DNA of 9,231 nt, from NCBI GenBank assembly GCA_035276085.1, contig DATELY010000014.1, positions 1-9,231 on the forward strand. Reading direction: 5' to 3'. Source of the stretch: DATELY01 sp035276085 (GTDB lineage Bacteria > Pseudomonadota > Gammaproteobacteria > Steroidobacterales > Steroidobacteraceae). Position numbers and translations under genes: made by a program. Each line of letters begins with the position of its first letter. Within the stretch, counting starts at the first letter, position 1. Shown here one piece after another: positions 1 to 7,040 of this stretch. The notes under the pieces are model-generated. The model was given only the letters and a program-made list of their open reading frames with translations. It was not told where the DNA came from and did not search any database.

Positions 1-232
1 CCAGGTAGGCGACCCCATTCTTGGTGGCTAGAATGGTGCTGAAAGAAAATAGATTCGGCACGTCCTTGATGGTCATTCCTGAAGGCGCGGTGGACTGCAG
101 GTTCTCTGCTGTGCAACTCTGCATGTCCGCCTGCGCCACCGTGGGCGCAAATAATCCGAGTGCTGATAGCCCTGCGGCGAGTACCCCCATCAGCGCACTG
201 GAAAGAGCGGAGCGAGAATAATTTTTTGTCAT
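1..232 (-). CDS. Secreted protein, probable tannase/feruloyl esterase family, N-terminal part only
   Basis: The gene runs off the left edge; 77 codons are visible. The product opens with a basic n-region, a hydrophobic segment (about residues 14-32) and an A-Q-A cleavage site near residue 35, so it is exported by Sec. The mature part starts DMQSC, then has a TIKDVPNL stretch. An early cysteine followed by a 'vTI' segment is how many tannase/feruloyl esterases begin, and a clear family member lies two genes upstream, so I infer a second esterase; only the signal peptide is directly visible. The ATG at 232 has an AAGGGGA ribosome-binding-like sequence about 16 nt away, which is far. An in-frame TTG at 241 sits about 7 nt from it and may be the real start. 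The gene follows SDR1 by about 100 bp on the same strand, with no clear terminator between, so it is probably in the same transcript. Confidence 0.6.
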   Translation of the reverse strand, partial: MTKNYSRSALSSALMGVLAAGLSALGLFAPTVAQADMQSCTAENLQSTAPSGMTIKDVPNLFSFSTILATKNGVAYL

Positions 233-271
233 TGTGATCAAGAGAAATCCCCTTCAGCTGCAGTCACCGTG

Positions 272-1197
272 AAGTGACATGAATGTTCGTGGGCTTGATG
301 AGCGCAGTCGGCCCAACCCAACAGCCGGCTAGCCTAAGCATCCAATCCAACCAGTTGACAGCTCTTCGCCCACAAGCGCTCGGCCAGCGCGTCGTCTCGC
401 GCCTCATCGGATACCGGCGCGGGTTTGGACTTGTAGTAGTAGTCGCCGGAGTGACCCTCGACTTCTCGCGAAGTCGCCAGGTACACACTGGTACGGGCCC
501 CTTCTTCCGGAGAGAGCATGAAAAAGGTCGAGGCTTTCAGTAAGACGTTCATCCACGTACCGGCCTCATCTCCGAGATTCGTTCGTACCAAGCCCGGGTG
601 CAGCGCATTGATCGTGACGCCAGTGCCGTTCAGGCGTCGGCTCAACGCACGCACGAGCAGGATATTCCCGAGCTTTGAATTTCCGTAGACGGTCATGCCG
701 CCCAACTTTCGCTCGTTCGTGAGGTCGTCCAGATCCAGCTTTGCCATGCGATGACCCGAGGAGGACACGACGACGATCCGTGCGGGCGCGGATGCCTTCA
801 GCTTGTCGAGCAGCAGATGGGTGAGCAGGAACGGAGCAAGATGATTGGCCGCAAAAATCCTCTCATGCCCATCGACAGTGAGCTTACGCTGAGAAGCGGT
901 GAGCGCGGCGTTGTTCACCAAGACGTCGAGCCTTGGCAGCTGCGCATTGAGCTCACTCGCCAACGTGCGCACCTGCGCGAGCGAAGTGAAATCCGCCTGC
1001 ACGAAGCGGACATCCTTGTTGCCCGTGGTCCGTATCATCTCTTTGACGACGTGCTCACCCTTCGTTCGATTGCGCCCATGCGCGATCACGGTTGCACCCC
1101 GGGCGGCAAACGCCGTCGCAGTCGCAAGCCCGATGCCGTTCGTTGCCCCGGTCACGAAGCAAACTTTGTTGTTCATTGGCTTTGCATGCATGGCGAG
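272..1197 (-). repeat. Duplicated SDR segment, copy 1
   Basis: This segment matches 3459-4387. It covers the whole SDR1 gene, 6 bp before its start codon and 62 bp after its stop. The two coding parts are the same length (858 bp). The 3' flanks (62 and 65 bp) have diverged except for a 21-bp block that is identical in both copies (272-292 here). Outside these limits the sequences are unrelated. The tannase gene and promoter-repeat A lie between the copies. Confidence 0.85.
334..1191 (-). CDS. Short-chain dehydrogenase/reductase SDR1
   Basis: A 285-residue Rossmann-fold oxidoreductase, probably cytoplasmic since no signal peptide is seen. The nucleotide-binding motif TGATNGIG is at residues 14-21. 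An Arg at residue 40 (HGRNR) just after the second strand favours NADP(H). NNA is at 93-95, the catalytic-serine region VVSSSGH at 141-147, and the YxxxK pair is Y169/K173. The overall pattern (YGNSKLGN, INALHPG) resembles the retinol dehydrogenase-like SDRs. The substrate is unknown; by context it acts on an alcohol or carbonyl product of ester cleavage. The start at 1191 has AGGA 7 nt upstream; a second ATG lies five codons later (1176). It lies 75 bp after the tannase gene with a stem-loop between them. Its near-twin is SDR2; differences concentrate in residues about 209-231, the usual substrate-lid region. Confidence 0.92.
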   Translation of the reverse strand: MHAKPMNNKVCFVTGATNGIGLATATAFAARGATVIAHGRNRTKGEHVVKEMIRTTGNKDVRFVQADFTSLAQVRTLASELNAQLPRLDVLVNNAALTASQRKLTVDGHERIFAANHLAPFLLTHLLLDKLKASAPARIVVVSSSGHRMAKLDLDDLTNERKLGGMTVYGNSKLGNILLVRALSRRLNGTGVTINALHPGLVRTNLGDEAGTWMNVLLKASTFFMLSPEEGARTSVYLATSREVEGHSGDYYYKSKPAPVSDEARDDALAERLWAKSCQLVGLDA

Positions 1198-1212
1198 ATC
1201 CTGGGTCTTGCG

Positions 1213-1243
1213 TGAGGGGCATGCCTGATTGGCATGCCCCTCA
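1213..1243 (-). promoter_or_regulatory. Intercistronic stem-loop between tannase and SDR1
   Basis: Perfect inverted repeat: 13-bp arms TGAGGGGCATGCC (1213-1225) and GGCATGCCCCTCA (1231-1243) around a 5-nt loop. On the transcribed strand it begins 23 nt after the tannase stop codon and ends 21 nt before the SDR1 start. No U-rich tract follows it, so it is not a standard intrinsic terminator. More likely it protects the 3' end of tannase mRNA from exonucleases or partly attenuates SDR1. SDR2 has no such hairpin upstream. Confidence 0.75.
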
Positions 1244-1266
1244 ATCAGCGCGAAGAGTCGAGGTCG

Positions 1267-3063
1267 CTATTGACAGGCATAGCTCGCCGCGACGTAAGCA
1301 TCGCCGCGAACGTAGGTGATCTTCTTCGGGTAGAGACAGATGGGCAGACTTTTCTTGACCGGCTCGTTGCTGGCGGACTCGAGGACGACCTTATCCGGAG
1401 CAATTCCCTTTTCAACCCAACCGGTCAGGAGCCCGTACATCTTTCCGGTACCGAAGCCGTAGGTCGGCGGATTCGCGGCCGGATACACCGTGCCGCTCAG
1501 CGGACTGTGGCCCAGTCCCGAAATGACATAGAAGCGATAGAACGGCTGCACTTGCGCAAGCCCGCCCATCTTTTCGAGCACGCGGCCGTAGTACTGGACC
1601 GAGCCCGGGTACGGGATCAGCTCGTCGTTGGTGTTGTGGAAGTGGATCAGCTTGCCGCCGCGCGCCTTGAAGGCCGACAGGTCCGGATCGTCGGTGTTGA
1701 TATCCGCGAAGTCCTTCTGCATCGCGAGACCGGCATCGTAGGCTTTGGCCAATTGCTGATACGACAGTGTCTTCCAACCATCCTGGCCATTCCCCGTCGC
1801 GTTCCTGAGCTCAGGTGTCGACAGTGTGGCGTTCTTCAGCTCGAGCGCGGCCATATCCGGCGGCACGACGAACGGTGGTGTGTACGCCAGGGCTTGCAGG
1901 TTGGTCCCTCGCTGCAGTCCATACCAGCGGCGAACGCCGGTGATCGGGCCGAATCCGTTATCCACCTTCGGATCTGGAACGCTGCCGTCGGCCGTCATTC
2001 CATACCAGATCTTGTTGAAAGCAACGGCCTGGGCCGGGGATATGCAGGTCGTCGTGCTATTCGTTCCACCATTGGCCGCGCACAGAACGTTGCGATCCTT
2101 GGTCGGATCGTAATGACAACTTTCCGGATGCAGGATGAATCCCAGGTGCTTGCCGCCGACCGTATCGCAAGCGGCAATAGCGGCATTTGAAACCAAGGTG
2201 AGTTGCTCGGGTGACATGTATTTGCCGCCCAAGTCGCGCTGTATCACGATCTGCGGATAGAGCTCACCCGCGATGAATCGGCTCCAGTTGATGGCTGGAT
2301 AAGCGACGACGATGCCGTCGACGTCCTCAGGATGGCGCTGGGCGAGCTTCAGCCCTTGACGCCCTCCGGTAGAGCCCCCCGACCAGTAGGTGTATCGCGC
2401 CGCAGAGCCATAGTAGGCTTTCACGAGCGCCTTGGTCTTGAGCACTTGCTCGTGAATCCCTCGCGAAGCGAAGTCCTCCCACAGCGTCTTATTCGGCGTT
2501 CCATCCGGAAGCATGGCGAAGGCACCATTACCACCGACCTGGGGATTGGTGTGGCCAGTGTCATTCGACGATGTCACGGCGCCCTCGCGCGACGCGATGG
2601 TTGCCGCTGTTCCCATGTCCGCCGACGCCACGCCAGAGGAAATTTTATCCAGATGGGTTTCTTCGGTGCCGGCCCAGCCTCCGCCGCCAATCGCGTGGAT
2701 ACGACCGTTCCAGGCCTGCTTGGAAGGCAGCCACACTTCGATACCGATCCCGCGAGAGGTCGAGGGCGCATCCTTCGGACCCGGGTTACCGGGCCCGACC
2801 AGCAGCTTCACCAGACACAAGTCGGCTTCGATCGTCGCCGGTATGAGCGGAAACATTTGCCGGAATAGAGGTGAATAGGGCAGGACGTCGCCCTTCTTGA
2901 ACTGCTTCACCAGCAGCACGCTCGTCTTCTCGTCCGGTTTGAAATTCTTGGCGATCGAGCTGTCGCAAGCGAGCTGCGGTGTGTCTGCGGCACTCCACGA
3001 AGGCAACGCCGAGACGATACCCATCAGCAACCCGAGCCGGTAAACCTTAGCGCGAGATGTCAT
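1267..3063 (-). CDS. Secreted tannase/feruloyl esterase family alpha/beta hydrolase, atypical active site
   Basis: Serine hydrolase of 598 residues with a Sec signal peptide (residues 1 to about 24, ending SWSAA), so periplasmic or outside. Family members cleave esters of aromatic acids such as gallate, ferulate or terephthalate. Visible landmarks: glycine-rich oxyanion region IGGGGWAG (125-132), nucleophile S231 in SGGSTGGR, Asp480 in NTND, His519 in GLGHS. The lid domain lies between about 260 and 470. Eight cysteines (33, 83, 299, 316, 328, 340, 576, 597) fit four of the five disulfides known from MHETase. The fifth, joining Cys next to Ser and His (CS-D-HC motif), is absent: G230 and S520 replace them. 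In the calcium loop D300 is kept, but G303 and L307 replace aspartates. Start 3063 chosen because AGGGGAAGGA lies just upstream and a signal peptide follows; upstream in-frame ATGs (3084, 3189) have neither. Substrate unknown. Confidence 0.92.
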   Translation of the reverse strand: MTSRAKVYRLGLLMGIVSALPSWSAADTPQLACDSSIAKNFKPDEKTSVLLVKQFKKGDVLPYSPLFRQMFPLIPATIEADLCLVKLLVGPGNPGPKDAPSTSRGIGIEVWLPSKQAWNGRIHAIGGGGWAGTEETHLDKISSGVASADMGTAATIASREGAVTSSNDTGHTNPQVGGNGAFAMLPDGTPNKTLWEDFASRGIHEQVLKTKALVKAYYGSAARYTYWSGGSTGGRQGLKLAQRHPEDVDGIVVAYPAINWSRFIAGELYPQIVIQRDLGGKYMSPEQLTLVSNAAIAACDTVGGKHLGFILHPESCHYDPTKDRNVLCAANGGTNSTTTCISPAQAVAFNKIWYGMTADGSVPDPKVDNGFGPITGVRRWYGLQRGTNLQALAYTPPFVVPPDMAALELKNATLSTPELRNATGNGQDGWKTLSYQQLAKAYDAGLAMQKDFADINTDDPDLSAFKARGGKLIHFHNTNDELIPYPGSVQYYGRVLEKMGGLAQVQPFYRFYVISGLGHSPLSGTVYPAANPPTYGFGTGKMYGLLTGWVEKGIAPDKVVLESASNEPVKKSLPICLYPKKITYVRGDAYVAASYACQ

Positions 3064-3193
3064 GACCGCTTTCCTTCCCCTCATATGTTTCTTGTTGCCG
3101 TCAATCGACGGTCCGCAATGCAAGCGTGTTGTTCCATTCATTGGACATGCTCGTAGGTTTTGCACACAGCATCCCTCGCTTCTGAGCATCGCA

Positions 3194-3458
3194 CGAGCAT
3201 AGGTCCACGAAGGCTGACAGTGTTAGCCGAAACCGGCGGAGTGTTTTTACGGCGCTGGCCGCTGCACTGGACAGCACAATCGCACTGACTTCCTGCTGAG
3301 CAATGAATGGTGTGTCCGTCCGCGCGAGCGACGCCATGCACAGCGAACAAATCTTGCACTGAGGAAATGTCGAGCTTGGAGACAACGCAGCGCTGCGGGA
3401 TTGAGATCGTGAACGGCTTCGCGCCGACGTCGAGTGCGAAGGCGTTTCACACTCAGCC
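3194..3458 (-). repeat. Promoter-region repeat, copy A (upstream of tannase)
   Basis: A 265-bp stretch resembling 7041-7271. Shared blocks occur in the same order and orientation: 11 bp at 3194/7041, 11 bp at 3219/7066, 13 bp at 3260/7101 and 16 bp at 3327/7167, then weaker matches to a common end. Copy A carries about 34 bp more, mainly one ~24-bp insertion. It ends 131 bp before the tannase start codon; copy B ends 137 bp before the receptor start. It abuts the SDR2 duplicated segment. No complete gene with a ribosome-binding site is seen in 3064-3523. Confidence 0.75.
3196..3224 (-). promoter_or_regulatory. Candidate tannase promoter with upstream dyad
   Basis: Read on the minus strand: AACACT (3224-3219), 17-bp spacer, TATGCT (3201-3196). 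The same hexamers and the same spacing occur in copy B at 7071-7043. The -10 is fair; the -35 is poor, which fits activator dependence. Directly upstream is the dyad GCCG-N4-CGGC (3226-3237), also kept in copy B although its four central bases differ. The start point is predicted near 3190, giving a leader of about 125 nt, which contains a small CCGTC/GACGG hairpin (3098-3111). Confidence 0.4.
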
Positions 3459-4387
3459 AAGTGACATGAATGTTCGTGGCAAACGTGACGACCGCAGTCG
3501 CCACGAGCCAACGGCGCGTTAGCCTACGCAGGCAATCCAACGAGCTGGCAGCTCTTCGTCCACAAGCGCTCGGCCAGCGCGTCATCGCGTGCCTCATCGG
3601 ACATCGGAGCGGGTTTGCACTTCACGTAGTAACCGCCGGAGTGTCCTTCGACTTCTGGCGAGCTGGCCAGGTACACGCTGGTCCTTGCGCCTTCTGCCGG
3701 AGGAACCGCCGCAAAGCTCAAGACCTTCAACATGACTTTCAGCCATGTGCCGCCATTGTCCCCGAGGTTCGTTCTTACACCGCCGGGATGCAGCGCGTTG
3801 ATCGTGACGCCACTGCCGTTCAGGCGCCAGCTCAACGCGCGCGCGAACAAGATATTGCCGAGCTTCGAATTCCCGTAGACGGTCATGCCACCTGACTTGC
3901 GCTCGTTCGTGAGGTCGTCCAGATCCAGCTTGGCGATACGATGACCCGCGGAGGACACGACGACGATCCGGGCGGGCGTGGATGCCTTCATCTTGTCGAG
4001 CAGCAGATGGGTCAGCAGGAACGGGGCAAGATGATTGACCGCGAAAATCAACTCATGTCCATCGACGGTGAGCTTGCGTTCGGCACTGGTGAGTGCGGCG
4101 TTGTTCACCAATACGTCGAGCCGGGGCAACTGGGCATTGAGCTCACTCGCCAATGTCCGCACTTGCGCGAGCGAAGCGAAGTCCGCTTGCACGAAGCGGA
4201 CTGCCTCGTTGCCCGTCGTCCGCATGATCTCTTGAACGACGTGCTCGCCCTTCGTTCGATTGCGTCCATGCACGATCACTGTGGCACCTTGCGCGGCCAG
4301 CGCCGTCGCAGTCGCAAACCCGATGCCGTTCGTTGCCCCGGTCACGAGGCACACTTTGTTGTTCATTGACTTTGCATGCATGGCGAG
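3459..4387 (-). repeat. Duplicated SDR segment, copy 2
   Basis: Partner of 272-1197, containing SDR2, 6 bp before its aligned start codon and 65 bp after its stop. The identical 21-bp block is at 3459-3479. The match ends abruptly at both sides; promoter-repeat A starts at the very next base (3458), so the two repeated elements are joined here. Confidence 0.85.
3524..4381 (-). CDS. Short-chain dehydrogenase/reductase SDR2
   Basis: Same 285-residue SDR architecture as SDR1: TGATNGIG (14-21), HGRNR with Arg40 suggesting NADP(H), NNA (93-95), VVSSAGH (141-147), Y169/K173 in YGNSK. About 83% identical to SDR1 by eye, so a paralogue from local duplication. Of about 48 differences, 13 fall in residues 209-231, which usually cover the substrate; the two enzymes may prefer different substrates or stereochemistry. 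The start is set at 4381 by alignment with SDR1, but there is no ribosome-binding site there. Alternatives are ATG 4408 (nine extra residues, GGGGGAG 14 nt upstream) and ATG 4366, which overlaps the stop of a 16-codon ORF that has good spacing to that same GGGGGAG. It follows the receptor gene by 60 bp or less, so the two are very likely co-transcribed. Confidence 0.9.
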   Translation of the reverse strand: MHAKSMNNKVCLVTGATNGIGFATATALAAQGATVIVHGRNRTKGEHVVQEIMRTTGNEAVRFVQADFASLAQVRTLASELNAQLPRLDVLVNNAALTSAERKLTVDGHELIFAVNHLAPFLLTHLLLDKMKASTPARIVVVSSAGHRIAKLDLDDLTNERKSGGMTVYGNSKLGNILFARALSWRLNGSGVTINALHPGGVRTNLGDNGGTWLKVMLKVLSFAAVPPAEGARTSVYLASSPEVEGHSGGYYVKCKPAPMSDEARDDALAERLWTKSCQLVGLPA

Positions 4388-4413
4388 CGCCGGTACGTCG
4401 CACAACATCTCAT
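4363..4413 (-). CDS. Possible 16-codon leader ORF coupled to SDR2
   Basis: ATG at 4413 lies 9 nt after GGGGGAG, the best ribosome-binding spacing in this gap. The ORF (MRCCATYRRS...) runs 16 codons and stops with TGA at 4365-4363, overlapping the ATG at 4366 of SDR2 as ATGA. This would allow translational coupling to an SDR2 starting MNNK. It may equally be chance; the upstream part is not shared with SDR1. Confidence 0.25.
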   Translation of the reverse strand: MRCCATYRRSPCMQSQ

Positions 4414-4441
4414 GAGCACTCTCTCCCCCGTGTCCATTTTC

Positions 4442-6904
4442 TTAGAAGCTGTATGTTGCCGTCAGCCCGATCGTCCTGGGCGGAAGCGTGATGTCCAGGA
4501 AAACAGGTAAGCCGGCAGCAAAGTTCGTGCTGCCCACTATCGGGGCAGAATCAAAGACATTATTTACGAAGAGCGAAACATCGACCTTCTCGTTTCTCAG
4601 CCCCGCACGGAGATTGACGATGTTGGTCGCGCCCGGCTGGAATGCGGCCGGATTGTACGAGAGCGTGTCCGGGTCTTGAGCCGGCAAGTGGCGATCGGGT
4701 CCGGAAGTGTATGCATAGGTCACTCGTGCATAGCCTTCCCTGCCGAGCATTTCAGCGTTGTAGTCCGTCGCGAGGGTCACAGCCCAAGGCGCGCCGCCAA
4801 CTGCATTACCTTTATCGACGAAGGTCACCGGCACGCCGTCCGGGCCTGGCGGCCCGAGAAGCTCTTTATCGTAGTGGGCGTCGTTGTAAGCCACGGTGCC
4901 ACTAACGTTAAAATGACGGGTGACTCGCACCTGGAACTGCACATCTCCACCCACGCTGACGGCAGAACCCAGATTGCCGATAAATTGATATCCGCACCTG
5001 GGAAGGAACAGGGACTGCTGAATATCGGACCACTTGAGATAGTAGGCGCTGGTGAAAAGCTGCACGCGCCCGTCGAACAATCCGCTGCTCTTGGTCCCGA
5101 TCTCGTAGCTCCACACCGAATCCGAATCGTAAGGTCCGACAGCCTGCGTCAATCCAAAGGCCGCGAGGTCGGCGCGACAAGCATCGCTCGATACCGGTAT
5201 GGGCTTGTTGGCTCCGCCCACGCGAAAACCCTTCGACGCTGTCGCATAGACCATGTCGGAATCGCTGAGTGAGTAAGTCAGGCCGAACTTCGGCGTAAAC
5301 GGCTTCTCTTTCTGAGTTCCGGCGGCGCTCAGAGCCGCCGTCCCGGCCCAGGGACCTGCCTGGAAGGTTTCGAACTCGAACGACGTCTTGGCGTATCGCG
5401 CACCGGCCGTCACCTTCAGATTGTCGGTCACTCGATAACTCAGCTCTCCGAAGATCGCGTCCTGATCGTCGTGAGCCTCGTCCGACGAGAGATAGGATTG
5501 AGTCGGGCTCAGCATCGGCGTGCCGAATACAGCTTCAACCGGCAATCCGCCAAAGTAAGTGGCCACCAGATCGGGAAGCAGAGGATCGAAGATCGATTGG
5601 CCGCCATTCTGCTTCGAGCGCTGTATGAAGATGCCGACGATGCCTGTTAAACGCTCATTCGAATCGGCTGTTTGAAGCCGCACTTCCTGCGTGAAACTCC
5701 GCTGTTTAGTCGGCAGATCCGATGCGAGCACATATTGCGGCAGAAGCCCCAGATAAAGGTTCTGCGCGAATACCTGCGGTCCGAGAAGGAGCTGGGGAAA
5801 CGTGAGACTGCCGTCGGTCCTGAGCTTGCCTTTGCGGTCCAGATAGGACGTAACGGAGGTCAGCATGAAGCGGCCCAGGTCCGCTTGAGCGTTCAATGTC
5901 GACAGATCGAACTCATCGTGCGCCGGCGAATACAACGGTCCGGCGTTCAGAAATTTCCCCTGCTTGCGCTCCGAAATCCGCCTGAAGAACCAGGCGCTGT
6001 CATTGTCGTCGGTGTCCTGATGAAAGACGGATGCCGTCACATCGAGCCAATCGGTTGGTTTCACGCCAAGCGCGACACGGGCCACGAACGCATCGCGATA
6101 ATTTGCGTTCTTGTCAGTCGAGTGATAATCGATATTGGACACTCGATCGATGTAGCCGCCTGTGCGCCGATTCCAGGCGCTCGCGCGAAAACCGATCTTG
6201 TCCTCCACGATCGGTCCGCCCACGGCGAGACCCGCTTCCCAGCTTGGATCCCCATGTTCGGTCACGGCAGCTTCCGCCCGGCTATACCCCGTGTAATGGT
6301 CGAGGCTGGGCTGCGGGGTGATGAAGCGGACTGCGCCACCTTCGGAGCCCGCGCCGAACAAAGTCCCTTGCGGTCCGCGCAACACCTCGATGCGCTCCAA
6401 GTCGAAAATTTCGGGATACGCATGTGTAGCCGCACCGACGGCCCGCACTTGCACCGGCGTGTCGTCGATATAGATACCGGTCGTCGCTGCACCCACTTGC
6501 GAGCTGACACCGCGGATCGCAATCTCGCTGCGCGCCAAGCCAATGACGTTGGAAAAAGTCACTCCAGGTGCCAAGCGGGCGACATCCTGCATGGAACGAA
6601 TGCCCTCCTCGTCGAGCTTGGCCTGGTCGAATGCCGTGACACTGGCCGCTACCCGACTCAACCGCTCGCTGACTCGAGTCGCGGTAACGATGATCTCGCT
6701 GATCTCATTGCTGTCCGCTCGACCCTCAACTTTTTGCGCGACATCAGCTCGCTGGCCAGCGGCAATCGAATTGCCTGATGTCGTTGAGTCCTGTGCATAC
6801 GCACCCGGCACCAAAGCCGTCAGCGCCGTAGTAACGCAGATTGCCTGTGCAATCGGTCGCTTCGAGCGCCATGCGCGATCGTTCCCATGGGTAACGTTGG
6901 ACAC
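4442..6904 (-). CDS. TonB-dependent outer-membrane receptor
   Basis: An 820-residue outer-membrane transporter that imports a ligand using TonB/ExbBD energy. The signal peptide is residues 1-37 (ends AYA before QDS). A TonB-box-like EIIVTATR lies at 70-77. The plug domain runs from about 85 to 200, with the family pattern ERIEVLRGPQGTLFG (170-184) followed by GGAVRFIT. The rest is a predicted 22-strand barrel that ends in NNVFD...GLTATYSF with the terminal Phe typical of outer-membrane insertion. There is no N-terminal signalling (STN) domain, so no direct sigma/anti-sigma signalling is expected. Start codon is GTG at 6904, with GGGGG about 6 nt upstream; there is no ATG before the signal peptide. 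It heads the receptor-SDR2 transcript. Siderophore use is not indicated by the neighbours; uptake of an aromatic ester or its product is more likely. Confidence 0.95.
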   Translation of the reverse strand: MSNVTHGNDRAWRSKRPIAQAICVTTALTALVPGAYAQDSTTSGNSIAAGQRADVAQKVEGRADSNEISEIIVTATRVSERLSRVAASVTAFDQAKLDEEGIRSMQDVARLAPGVTFSNVIGLARSEIAIRGVSSQVGAATTGIYIDDTPVQVRAVGAATHAYPEIFDLERIEVLRGPQGTLFGAGSEGGAVRFITPQPSLDHYTGYSRAEAAVTEHGDPSWEAGLAVGGPIVEDKIGFRASAWNRRTGGYIDRVSNIDYHSTDKNANYRDAFVARVALGVKPTDWLDVTASVFHQDTDDNDSAWFFRRISERKQGKFLNAGPLYSPAHDEFDLSTLNAQADLGRFMLTSVTSYLDRKGKLRTDGSLTFPQLLLGPQVFAQNLYLGLLPQYVLASDLPTKQRSFTQEVRLQTADSNERLTGIVGIFIQRSKQNGGQSIFDPLLPDLVATYFGGLPVEAVFGTPMLSPTQSYLSSDEAHDDQDAIFGELSYRVTDNLKVTAGARYAKTSFEFETFQAGPWAGTAALSAAGTQKEKPFTPKFGLTYSLSDSDMVYATASKGFRVGGANKPIPVSSDACRADLAAFGLTQAVGPYDSDSVWSYEIGTKSSGLFDGRVQLFTSAYYLKWSDIQQSLFLPRCGYQFIGNLGSAVSVGGDVQFQVRVTRHFNVSGTVAYNDAHYDKELLGPPGPDGVPVTFVDKGNAVGGAPWAVTLATDYNAEMLGREGYARVTYAYTSGPDRHLPAQDPDTLSYNPAAFQPGATNIVNLRAGLRNEKVDVSLFVNNVFDSAPIVGSTNFAAGLPVFLDITLPPRTIGLTATYSF

Positions 6905-7040
6905 AGCACACCCCCATTTCTAAGTTTTCTTCCAGGCTGCACCCTGCTTGCAGCACCAGCGCGCGTGCCGCAGTGGACGCGCTGCGCGGCCTGATTCGAG
7001 TTCTTTCTCCTGCCCTCTTAGTAGATGAGCTGGGATGAAA
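6905..7040 (-). other. Leader region of the receptor gene
   Basis: About 137 bp between promoter-repeat B and the GTG start, with no gene. It holds a small hairpin with 6-bp arms GCTGCA/TGCAGC (6936-6941 and 6949-6954) and GC-rich short dyads. It does not obviously resemble the tannase leader (3064-3193), so sequence conservation stops at the predicted promoter. Confidence 0.4.

Noticed and set aside
264..488. Alternative-frame extension over the 3' end of SDR1, with a similar one over SDR2 (3247-3597)
   Set aside because: Both share a TNIHVT peptide, but this comes from the 21-bp conserved block; the SDR frame ends at a typical family length, so a frameshifted longer SDR is not supported.
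1234..2190. Plus-strand open frame of 318 codons opposite the tannase gene
   Set aside because: Antisense to the clearly identified hydrolase; the product is Arg/Val-rich with no motif.
3101..3511. Minus-strand 136-codon frame in the gap before the tannase gene
   Set aside because: No ribosome-binding site, Ser/Cys-rich, and its frame is not kept in repeat copy B because of indels; treated as non-coding or relic sequence.
5672..6778. Long plus-strand open frame (368 codons) opposite the receptor gene
   Set aside because: It is fully antisense to an unambiguous TonB-dependent receptor, its product has no recognisable domain, and long antisense frames are common in GC-rich genes.
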